Positions 1 to 5,447 of a stretch of 5,447 nucleotides of DNA are shown piece by piece. How positions within the stretch are numbered: position 1 is the first letter of the stretch; every line of letters starts with the position of its first letter. The notes under the pieces were generated by a model, which made no database searches, was not told the origin of the DNA, and worked only from the letters and a program-made list of their open reading frames with translations. Source of the stretch: Desulfurococcales archaeon (GTDB taxonomy: Archaea > Thermoproteota > Thermoprotei_A > Sulfolobales > NBVN01); NCBI GenBank assembly GCA_021160415.1, contig JAGHCP010000153.1:1-5447 (forward strand), written 5' to 3'. Position numbers and translations under genes: made by a program.

Positions 1-1026
1 AATCCCTAGTAGCTGTGCTGTTAGGGAATCCCTAACTAACCAGCTGTAGTAAAGGATGTTTGAGACGGCGTACTGTGTTAGGATTCCGGCCGCGCTTGAG
101 CCGTGGAATTTAATCAATCTATGCCTCCAATCCCCCCTTCTCTCGAACCGGAAGGTCCACATATCATTCATCGTGAAATTGCTTAGCACAGAGGTTTCAA
201 TTGCTAAGGCTGTTGAAATGGCATGTGCTAGCCCTAGCAAATACTTAAGTAGATAAAGAACTGCTAGATTAACTACACTTCCGACGAACCCTACTGCCGC
301 GAATCTAATATAGTGAGGAGCTAATTGAATAACGTGAGCTAAGTAATTGAATATTTCCCTCCCACCTAACTTGGACTCTCCGTGAGCCCTGACACCGAAT
401 TTAAAGGGCTCTTCACACACCCTACTGTACCTACCCCTCACAAGAATCTCTAACAGTATCTTGAATCCCTTAGGGTTCAGCTGTGCCCCCTCCAAAACTT
501 TCTTCCTAAATAGGAAGAAGCCCGACATGGGGTCCTTAACTTTCCTGGACTGGGGTAGGAGAACCCTAGCTACGTAAGTAGCTCCTTTAGATATGGCTTT
601 CCTTAAGAGGTTCCACTCCCCTACAGAGCCTCCCTCAACATATCGCGAAGCTACGACTATATCACAGGAGTCTCTTAACGCGCGTTTAAGCAATCTAGGT
701 ATTACTTCAGGCGGGTGTTGGAGATCTGCGTCCATAACAACTACGTATTCACCTTCCGCAAACCTAACACCCTCAAGAACCGCTGATGATAGTCCTAACT
801 TATCTTCCCGGACAATTACCTTTACCGGATACATTTGAGAAAGCCTAAACGCCTCGGCTGCTGTGCCATCAGGCGAAGCGTCGTCAACTACGATGACTTC
901 ATAAGGTATGCGTATTGAGTGCAGTGCTTCATGAATTCTCGAAACTAGTTCAGGGAGGTTCTCCTTTTCATTGTAGGTAGGTATGACTACCGAAACCTCA
1001 ACGTCACTCAGCACCGACACCTCCAT
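1..1026 (-). CDS. Dolichol-phosphate mannosyltransferase-like GT2 with C-terminal GtrA-like membrane domain (partial, 3' end outside window)
   Basis: I translated 342 codons on the minus strand with no stop before the window edge, so the C-terminus is missing. Residues 10-220 form a GT-A fold glycosyltransferase of family GT2. VVIPTYNE lies at 13-20, VVDDASPDG at 46-54, the metal- and nucleotide-binding DAD at 99-101 followed by LQHPP, and DPMSGFF at 165-171. From about 238 the protein becomes membrane-like. FVGSVVNLAVLYLL (247-260) and the NFTMNDMWTF stretch (283-292) match the GtrA family pattern. This arrangement is that of archaeal DPM1-type enzymes, known to move mannose or another hexose from a nucleotide sugar onto a polyprenyl phosphate at the cytoplasmic membrane face, supplying lipid-linked donors for glycosylation. 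The sugar specificity is not readable here. The gene begins inside the kinase gene (19-nt overlap), so it is probably cotranslated. ATG at 1026 is called, but GTG at 1020 fits the AAGGAG site better. Homologues are often near 350-400 residues, so only a short tail should be absent. Confidence 0.92.
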   Translation of the reverse strand, partial: MEVSVLSDVEVSVVIPTYNEKENLPELVSRIHEALHSIRIPYEVIVVDDASPDGTAAEAFRLSQMYPVKVIVREDKLGLSSAVLEGVRFAEGEYVVVMDADLQHPPEVIPRLLKRALRDSCDIVVASRYVEGGSVGEWNLLRKAISKGATYVARVLLPQSRKVKDPMSGFFLFRKKVLEGAQLNPKGFKILLEILVRGRYSRVCEEPFKFGVRAHGESKLGGREIFNYLAHVIQLAPHYIRFAAVGFVGSVVNLAVLYLLKYLLGLAHAISTALAIETSVLSNFTMNDMWTFRFERRGDWRHRLIKFHGSSAAGILTQYAVSNILYYSWLVRDSLTAQLLGI

Positions 1027-1877
1027 GACTCCTTAACTTTACCCTCAAGTACGTATATTTCATTTTGCGTGAACCATGGGGGGTGAACTCTTAGAACTTT
1101 AAGGCCTCCTGCAATAATGCCTTCCGCAATTGAGGAACGTATTTCCATTCCTCGGCTTAATGCGTAAGTGGAAACGGAGAGAAAAACATCCCCAGCGCCC
1201 GTTTCGTCACCATATATACCCGGTAAAGGATCTATCCTGCATAGCTTGCCATGCGCGATAACGTCAATGGTTTCGGAGCGATTAGTTACAACTAGGTACT
1301 TATTGCCAGACCCGTTAAGGATTTGAGAGAGATCTGTGCCTTGAACTTCTCCCCGCTCCGCTTTAAATATGGTTGGAGTATCCACACTATCTAACGCCCG
1401 AATAACCGGAACAGCTTTATTAGGGTCATTCATAACCAGACCTTCATCGTTTCTGATACGCGTGAAACCTTGAAGATCCACTCCTATAGCCCTAGCGCCT
1501 TGAAAGACCCGTCGGAGACTAAATAATGTGTTAATGTCTACCTCGTCAGCAACAGGTGAGATAATGACGAAGTACTCTGTACCCTCAAGCAGGTTCTCCA
1601 GATTGTTTGGGATCATCACCTTAGATGTTCTTAGGAGGGTTAACCTTCTGGATCCTCTAACATTTTCCAGCCTGTAAATGATCGGTGTCCCTTCTCTTGC
1701 GATAATGTTTCCTGCTGATCTAATGTAGGGCTTAAGTATGAGGGAATTAGTTATGATCATCAGCGGAAGCCCGAATATCTCCAAGGCCTTCGTCGCGTAG
1801 TAAGCTGATCCCCCCACCCTCCAACTTCCATTAATCAAATCAATAGTTGTTCCGCCGATCACCACTCCTTTAAGCAT
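1008..1877 (-). CDS. PfkB/ribokinase-family carbohydrate kinase
   Basis: This 289-residue protein belongs to the PfkB (ribokinase-like) sugar and nucleoside kinases, which transfer phosphate from a nucleotide to a hydroxyl of a small substrate in the cytoplasm. The N-terminal strand VVIGGTTIDL (5-14) leads to the substrate-side glycine pair in RVGGSAYYAT (20-29). The C-terminal signature DETGAGDVF (224-232) contains the GAGD anion hole and the expected catalytic base Asp230. GVDLQGFTR (132-140) recalls a segment of myo-inositol kinase-like members, but this is weak evidence and the substrate is unassigned. The length is near the family norm of about 300. I chose ATG at 1877 rather than the in-frame TTG at 1898, because it puts the GGGGGAG run 9 nt upstream and starts directly before the first strand. 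The ATG overlaps the helicase stop by 8 nt and the gene end overlaps the glycosyltransferase start, indicating translational coupling in one operon. Confidence 0.9.
   Translation of the reverse strand: MLKGVVIGGTTIDLINGSWRVGGSAYYATKALEIFGLPLMIITNSLILKPYIRSAGNIIAREGTPIIYRLENVRGSRRLTLLRTSKVMIPNNLENLLEGTEYFVIISPVADEVDINTLFSLRRVFQGARAIGVDLQGFTRIRNDEGLVMNDPNKAVPVIRALDSVDTPTIFKAERGEVQGTDLSQILNGSGNKYLVVTNRSETIDVIAHGKLCRIDPLPGIYGDETGAGDVFLSVSTYALSRGMEIRSSIAEGIIAGGLKVLRVHPPWFTQNEIYVLEGKVKESWRCRC
1029..1034 (-). promoter_or_regulatory. Shine-Dalgarno AAGGAG for the glycosyltransferase, bearing on its start
   Basis: AAGGAG reads 5'-3' on the minus strand inside the end of the kinase gene. It is only 2 nt from the ATG at 1026, unusually close, but 8 nt from an in-frame GTG at 1020. 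The true start may therefore be GTG at 1020, which removes two residues and leaves all GT2 motifs intact. A second purine run (GGAGGTG) overlaps the start itself. Confidence 0.5.
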
Positions 1878-4800
1878 CAGGTTTATCTCCCCCACCAATT
1901 TTCTCCATAACCTGACGATACAGCTTTATGAGGAACTTCCTTCTATCCTCCATGAGGACGATATCGCTATAACCATGCACAACTATTGAGTGAGCGAAGG
2001 GCGAAGGGACTCCGTATGATCTTACAAGCGTCACTTTAATTCTTCCCTCCCTTATTTTCCTTAAGACCTCCTCCGCATTTCCAACATCCATGAAATCCTC
2101 CATTACTTCCCTATAGACCTCCTTAATCAGGGGGAAATCCTTTATTGATTCGGCCGCACGGAAAAGTACTTCCGAGTTAAGCTGTCTTCTATTGATGCTT
2201 GTTTCCCTTCCTTTGTAGTTCCTTAGGATGGCGAAGGATCTCTCAGCAACATGTCTGAACCTTCTCTTAATTATTTCGCTTCTCCTCAGCGATTTAGCTA
2301 GAATGGATCTCAGATTAGTTTCGTTGACTGCCTCTATCACCTTCATTATCTGCTGATCCGACAGGGCGATCCATGAAGGGAGGGTGAGCATGAAGCCATT
2401 ATCTGTTACTGTTACCCTAACAGTTGATGTGACCTCATCACTCAGCACGGCCGCGTATGCGCGTGACAAGGCGGAATTAACCCTTCTCCCAAACAAATAA
2501 TGGAAAATTAAGTCAAGCTCCCCGGCGCTTCTGTCCTCCCACACCTCTACCAGGACCTCTTCATCTCCGGGGACACACTCTCCTGTGTACCTCATCTGCT
2601 CCCACACGTACCTAACGATATTCCTCGCGACACCGATACTCACCTTAAGCTCTCTTTTAACAGACCTGACCGCACCTTCGAAACCCTTCTCCTTCAGTAG
2701 TTGTGCGACTTTACGCCTGAACCTCCCTACTTCCACGGCAGAGTCGTAGGTGAGAGGAAGCACCTCCGAGTACCAGCTAGGGACTGTTGGCCGTGAACCC
2801 TCCGCAGATTTCACGATAATCTTAAGACCTTTGGACTTAACGAAGCGGTATGTTCTGCCACCCAAAACGAATACGTCTCCCGGTTCAAGGTACTCCACGA
2901 ATCCCTCCTCTAAGTCCCCTACGTACCTCTTTCCATCGAGGAAAACCCTAACCTTAGCTTCATCGGGGATAGCCCCGGAATTCAGGTAGTAGATGACTCT
3001 AGCAGAACGCTTCCTGCCGAAGACACCTTCAACCTCATCCATCCACAGCTTAGAGTACACAGGTAGGTTACGCACGCCCACCGCGAACCTGCCAGCTAAA
3101 TACCTAAGCACATTCATAAACTCGTCAAACGTTAAGTCTCTGTAGTTGTACGCCCTCTTCACAACTCTGTACGCATCTATAATCCTCCACTTCCTCTCTA
3201 ATGACATCCCCACCAAGTGCTGGGCAAGTATGTCCATGGGCTTCCTAGGTATGCGAATTCTGTCAAGCTTCCTCTCCATCGCTAACTTCGCGAGCACAGC
3301 GTCCTCCACCAAGTCATCTCTGTCCACAGCGATCACGTACCCCTTGCTCACGTCCTTTACGCTGTGCCCTGACCTTCCCACTCTCTGAATGAGTCTTGTT
3401 ACGCTCTTAGGACTGCTTAACAGGACGACAGCATCTATGTAGCCTATGTCTATCCCTAGCTCGAGGGATGATGAGCTGTTCTTCGAGACGAAGCCGTTAC
3501 TTATGAAAGTCCCTCCTTCCACGTCGAGAACGCCGTATGCCTTCTCCAGATAGACAGATCTGAGCTCAGTGATTTCCTCAGTATGTACCCTGTAGTGTCC
3601 CTCCTCCCCCTCATCAACGACCACTAGAGCGTCTCCGACCCTGAGGTGATGTGCTTCAACCCATTCCTCCTTACCTTCAACACTTCTTAAGAAACGATGA
3701 CTTTTTGTCACCGTTATGGACCTTCCGGAATCCGTGACTACCTTAATTCCTTCGCCGTAGTACCTTGTTTCGTAAATACCTCCATGCTTTGAGAAGCGGA
3801 CATCCCCACCGATGTAAGTGAGTATTTCCTCATTCCCGGACAACTGCGTGATTGATACAGGCCCCTTCTTAGTGAGGACCTCAGTATCTGGAGCTACACA
3901 AACAACTACTTTCAGCTCTCCTTTCTTCAGCTTCTCTTCTACCTCCAGCCTAACTTCCCTGCTCAGTGAGCTGTGGTGGGCCTCTATTTCGTCAACGTCG
4001 GCTATGCCTTCCCCTTTAAGGACTTTCTTCAACTTATACACTACTCTCTCGGTGGCGCTTCTGGTGTTGGTGAAGACAAGCGTCGTTCTATGCTTCTTAA
4101 TCACTTTCTTCAGAAGCTTGTAGATGGCTTCATTTATCTCTCCAGCAGTTGCGGTAACTATATCTACCTCGGGGCTTAGAACCTTTATCTTCATGGGCTT
4201 CACGAACCTCGCATCAACAAGGACATAATCCCTAGGCGTTCCGTCATCGCTGAACCCCACAAGGAACTCAGCAACTTTCTCTAGAGGATATATGGTGGCG
4301 CTTAACCCTATCCTCTGGTAGCCCCCTTCAACGATCTCCTGAAGCCTCTCAAGAGTTAATGCTAGATGAGCACCCCTCTTACTCGACGCAAGCTCGTGGA
4401 TCTCATCGACGAGGACCCACCTAACCCCTGAAAGCCTTAACCGGAACTTAGGTGCGGTTATAGCTAAAGCAAGCGACTCAGGCGTCGTGATTAGGATGTG
4501 GGGCGGTTTTCTAAGCATTCTTGATCTTTCAGATGGTGTCGTGTCCCCTGTCCTCACGGCTACGCGGATCTCAGGGAGCTCTCTGCCCTCTCCCCCTAAG
4601 AGTTTGTAAATCCCTTCTAGTGGGGGGTTGAGGTTTCTCCTCATATCATTGTCAAGAGCTCTTAAGGGTGAAACGTATACCGCGTACACCTTATCCTCTA
4701 ATTCACCCTTCAACGCGAGTGCTACTAAGTCATCAATTATTGCTAGGAATGCAGCAAGCGTCTTGCCGGTGCCTGTTGGGGAAGATATAAGCACGTTCCT

Positions 4801-4932
4801 TCCTTCCTTTATGTATGGAATAGCCATCTTCTGCGCTGGGGTGAAGTCCTCGTACCTACTGAAGAACCACTTAAGTGTATATTTACCTAAGTACCTCCCC
4901 CACTTCCTCAAGGCATCTTCATAATTACTCAC
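1870..4932 (-). CDS. lhr: Lhr-like superfamily 2 ATP-dependent helicase, interrupted in frame by a mini-intein
   Basis: The 1020-residue precursor yields an 879-residue helicase once the intein (345-485) is removed, within the usual range for archaeal Lhr-type proteins. Lhr enzymes use ATP to move along and unwind or remodel nucleic acid duplexes; archaeal members have been linked to DNA repair and RNA handling, and the role here is open. Precursor motifs: FTPAQ (30-34), Walker A SPTGTGKT (51-58), Ia VSPLRAL (87-93), TTPES (149-153), II DEIH (176-179), III SAT (211-213), IV LVFTNTRS (285-292), V split by the intein before SSSSLELGIDIG (486-497), VI QRVGRSGH (516-523). Lhr-core landmarks follow: PMDILAQHLVGM (565-576), a beta-rich part around 635-710, PSWYSEVLPL (717-726) and FGRRVN (814-819). 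I see no cysteine-rich extension. GTG at 4932 is the only sensible start, as an in-frame TAG lies at 4948-4950 and no ATG/GTG/TTG falls between. It heads the leftward operon. Confidence 0.95.
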   Translation of the reverse strand: MSNYEDALRKWGRYLGKYTLKWFFSRYEDFTPAQKMAIPYIKEGRNVLISSPTGTGKTLAAFLAIIDDLVALALKGELEDKVYAVYVSPLRALDNDMRRNLNPPLEGIYKLLGGEGRELPEIRVAVRTGDTTPSERSRMLRKPPHILITTPESLALAITAPKFRLRLSGVRWVLVDEIHELASSKRGAHLALTLERLQEIVEGGYQRIGLSATIYPLEKVAEFLVGFSDDGTPRDYVLVDARFVKPMKIKVLSPEVDIVTATAGEINEAIYKLLKKVIKKHRTTLVFTNTRSATERVVYKLKKVLKGEGIADVDEIEAHHSSLSREVRLEVEEKLKKGELKVVVCVAPDTEVLTKKGPVSITQLSGNEEILTYIGGDVRFSKHGGIYETRYYGEGIKVVTDSGRSITVTKSHRFLRSVEGKEEWVEAHHLRVGDALVVVDEGEEGHYRVHTEEITELRSVYLEKAYGVLDVEGGTFISNGFVSKNSSSSLELGIDIGYIDAVVLLSSPKSVTRLIQRVGRSGHSVKDVSKGYVIAVDRDDLVEDAVLAKLAMERKLDRIRIPRKPMDILAQHLVGMSLERKWRIIDAYRVVKRAYNYRDLTFDEFMNVLRYLAGRFAVGVRNLPVYSKLWMDEVEGVFGRKRSARVIYYLNSGAIPDEAKVRVFLDGKRYVGDLEEGFVEYLEPGDVFVLGGRTYRFVKSKGLKIIVKSAEGSRPTVPSWYSEVLPLTYDSAVEVGRFRRKVAQLLKEKGFEGAVRSVKRELKVSIGVARNIVRYVWEQMRYTGECVPGDEEVLVEVWEDRSAGELDLIFHYLFGRRVNSALSRAYAAVLSDEVTSTVRVTVTDNGFMLTLPSWIALSDQQIMKVIEAVNETNLRSILAKSLRRSEIIKRRFRHVAERSFAILRNYKGRETSINRRQLNSEVLFRAAESIKDFPLIKEVYREVMEDFMDVGNAEEVLRKIREGRIKVTLVRSYGVPSPFAHSIVVHGYSDIVLMEDRRKFLIKLYRQVMEKIGGGDKPDA
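1887..1896 (-). promoter_or_regulatory. Shine-Dalgarno-like purine run for the PfkB kinase
   Basis: GGTGGGGGAG reads 5'-3' on the minus strand and encodes part of the helicase C-terminal GGGD. It ends 9 nt before ATG 1877 and supports that start over the TTG at 1898, which this run directly follows and so cannot serve. It implies re-initiation at the helicase/kinase overlap. Confidence 0.5.
3478..3900 (-). other. Mini-intein (141 residues, no homing endonuclease) inside helicase motif V
   Basis: Precursor residues 345-485 have no counterpart in Lhr helicases and split motif V between KVVV and SSSSLELGIDIG. Removing them rejoins a normal motif. Intein-numbered features: block A CVAPDTEVLTKKG starts with the nucleophile Cys1 (codon 3898-3900); block B TVTKSH contains the TxxH motif with Thr65 and His68; block F is the FISNG stretch (132-136); block G ends FVSKN with terminal Asn141 (codon 3478-3480). 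The +1 extein residue is Ser486, an allowed second nucleophile. Only about 40-50 residues separate blocks B and F, so no LAGLIDADG endonuclease can be present, and it should not home by itself. Oddities are Lys140 where His is usual, and no clear Asp/Cys at the block F catalytic position. The insertion is in frame with no stops, suggesting it still splices. The boundaries follow from the block A and block G residues and the motif V repair. Confidence 0.93.
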
Positions 4933-5023
4933 TTCAGCAGCCCCTACCTAATAATCTAGGGTTACGGAGCGATTTAGGTTTAATACGAATCGACGGTTAA
5001 CATATGTTGGCTGAGGTGTGTTA
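4933..5023. promoter_or_regulatory. Divergent promoter region between the helicase operon and the SpoIIM-like gene
   Basis: This 91-bp spacer is the only gap between genes and must hold both start signals. The most A+T-rich hexamer-like element is TTTAATA at 4979-4985 on the plus strand, which reads TATTAAA on the minus strand. As an archaeal box A it would place the plus transcript start about 25 nt downstream, near 5007-5012, giving a very short leader to ATG 5024. In the other direction it would place a start near 4957, about 25 nt before GTG 4932. A minus-strand CCTAAATC (4971-4978) is an alternative. GGTAGGGG (4941-4948, minus) is a weak ribosome-binding candidate 8 nt before GTG 4932. 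These are visual matches only. Confidence 0.4.
5013..5018 (+). promoter_or_regulatory. Shine-Dalgarno GAGGTG for the SpoIIM-like gene
   Basis: GAGGTG lies 5 nt before the ATG at 5024. It matches the archaeal anti-Shine-Dalgarno complement well and fixes that start. The upstream ATG at 5004 opens only a six-codon frame ending in TAA that overlaps the real ATG, so it cannot extend the protein. Confidence 0.65.
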
Positions 5024-5447
5024 ATGAGGCTGAAGGCTGCATTAACGATTTCATTGGCCGTGTTCATTGTTTCAGCGTGCTTCGGTGCGTTAACACCTCC
5101 TCAAATGAAGGAGGCGTTCGTGTTCTCAATAATTAAGAACTTCTCCCCACTTAATGAGTCAGTCAAGGAAATGCTTTCTCAAGGTAAGGGCCTGCAAGTG
5201 TTCTCAGCCCTCTACATAACGATATTCTACAATAACCTGAAAGTGGCCCTCCTTAATTACGTGCTGGGCTTCTCTATGGTGGTGCCTCTAAGTATATTGG
5301 GTTTCAACGGCTACGTCGTGGGCGCCTTCTTAACCTACGGCAACACCGCGGGGAATGCTGTTCTCCTACTCCCTCATGGTGTCTTCGAACTTTCAGCCAT
5401 CATACTTTCCGCCGGCTTAGGCCTGGTAATGGGGTGGGAAATTATCC
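5024..5447 (+). CDS. SpoIIM-family (DUF95) integral membrane protein (partial, 3' end outside window)
   Basis: I translated 141 complete codons from ATG 5024 with no stop before the window edge. The product is strongly hydrophobic. A first membrane segment spans about residues 5-24, a more polar loop follows (25-55), then further segments at about 57-70, 73-93, 95-106 and 112-137. The pattern is that of the stage II sporulation protein M family: FYNNLKVALL (68-77), a proline followed by GFNGYVVG (93-100), and the hallmark LPHGVFELSAIILSAG (116-131). In bacteria SpoIIM takes part in forespore engulfment, but archaea do not sporulate, and the archaeal homologues have no established function; some membrane or envelope role is only a guess. 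Homologues are usually around 180-200 residues, so roughly a quarter is missing. It is transcribed away from the helicase operon with its own start signals, so no functional tie to it is implied. Confidence 0.88.
   Translation, partial: MRLKAALTISLAVFIVSACFGALTPPQMKEAFVFSIIKNFSPLNESVKEMLSQGKGLQVFSALYITIFYNNLKVALLNYVLGFSMVVPLSILGFNGYVVGAFLTYGNTAGNAVLLLPHGVFELSAIILSAGLGLVMGWEII

Noticed and set aside
56..838. Plus-strand open frames at 56-256 and 593-838
   Set aside because: They lie antisense to the glycosyltransferase, whose GT2 and GtrA motifs are continuous through the same DNA; the plus frames show no family features.
1877..1898. Longer kinase starting at TTG 1898 (296 residues)
   Set aside because: TTG is weaker than the ATG at 1877, the extra MVGEINL residues precede the usual family start, and the purine-rich ribosome-binding run would lie inside the coding sequence.
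3478..3900. Homing endonuclease domain or IS-like insertion inside the helicase
   Set aside because: The inserted segment is only 141 codons, has no LAGLIDADG or HNH pattern, no terminal inverted repeats and no target duplication; intein splicing blocks explain both ends exactly.
3818..4123. Plus-strand open frame of 101 codons opposite the helicase, and similar plus-strand frames at 2750-2989, 3146-3388, 3973-4179 and 4628-4924
   Set aside because: All lie antisense to a clearly conserved helicase, are low-complexity Ser/Leu-rich translations typical of shadow frames, and lack recognisable domains or ribosome-binding sites.
5004..5024. Six-codon upstream frame (ATG TTG GCT GAG GTG TGT TAA) overlapping the SpoIIM-like start
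   Set aside because: It has no ribosome-binding site of its own, and its body contains the GAGGTG that serves the real ATG; the TAATG overlap is most simply chance, and a leader-peptide role has no other support.
1..5447. tRNA, rRNA or CRISPR features
   Set aside because: Coding sequence covers almost everything; the only spacer is 91 bp and shows no cloverleaf, rRNA segment or regularly spaced repeats.

Overview
The window looks like chromosomal DNA from an archaeon, most likely a thermophilic member of the Thermoproteota (Crenarchaeota). This is inferred from the gene types: an archaeal Lhr-type helicase carrying an intein, a polyprenol-phosphate glycosyltransferase fused to a GtrA-like membrane part, and a SpoIIM-like membrane protein. 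Frequent AGG/AGA and ATA codons, GAGGTG-type Shine-Dalgarno sites and very tight gene packing agree. The exact lineage cannot be settled from sequence inspection alone.

Layout. Three genes run leftward as an overlapping cluster. First comes an Lhr-like superfamily 2 helicase (4932 to 1870, GTG start). A PfkB/ribokinase-family sugar kinase follows (1877 to 1008), its ATG overlapping the helicase stop by 8 nt. Last is a family-2 glycosyltransferase of the dolichol-phosphate mannosyltransferase (DPM1) type with a C-terminal GtrA-like membrane domain (1026 to beyond position 1), which overlaps the kinase stop by 19 nt. To the right, a 91-bp divergent spacer (4933-5023) separates the helicase from a rightward SpoIIM-family membrane protein that runs off the right edge. 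There is no long non-coding stretch, and I see no tRNA, rRNA, CRISPR array or insertion sequence.

The standout is a 141-residue in-frame mini-intein (3478-3900) inside helicase motif V. It has the N-terminal splicing block, a TxxH block B and a C-terminal FISNG block, but no room for a homing endonuclease. Its penultimate residue is Lys instead of the usual His, and the block F Asp/Cys position seems to be missing too. Splicing would restore an uninterrupted motif V and give an 879-residue helicase, so the precursor should be inactive until the intein leaves.

How the genes work together is not obvious. The overlaps indicate one transcript with coupled translation. The products (nucleic-acid remodelling, small-sugar phosphorylation, lipid-linked sugar transfer) do not form a known pathway, so the cluster may only reflect genome compaction.
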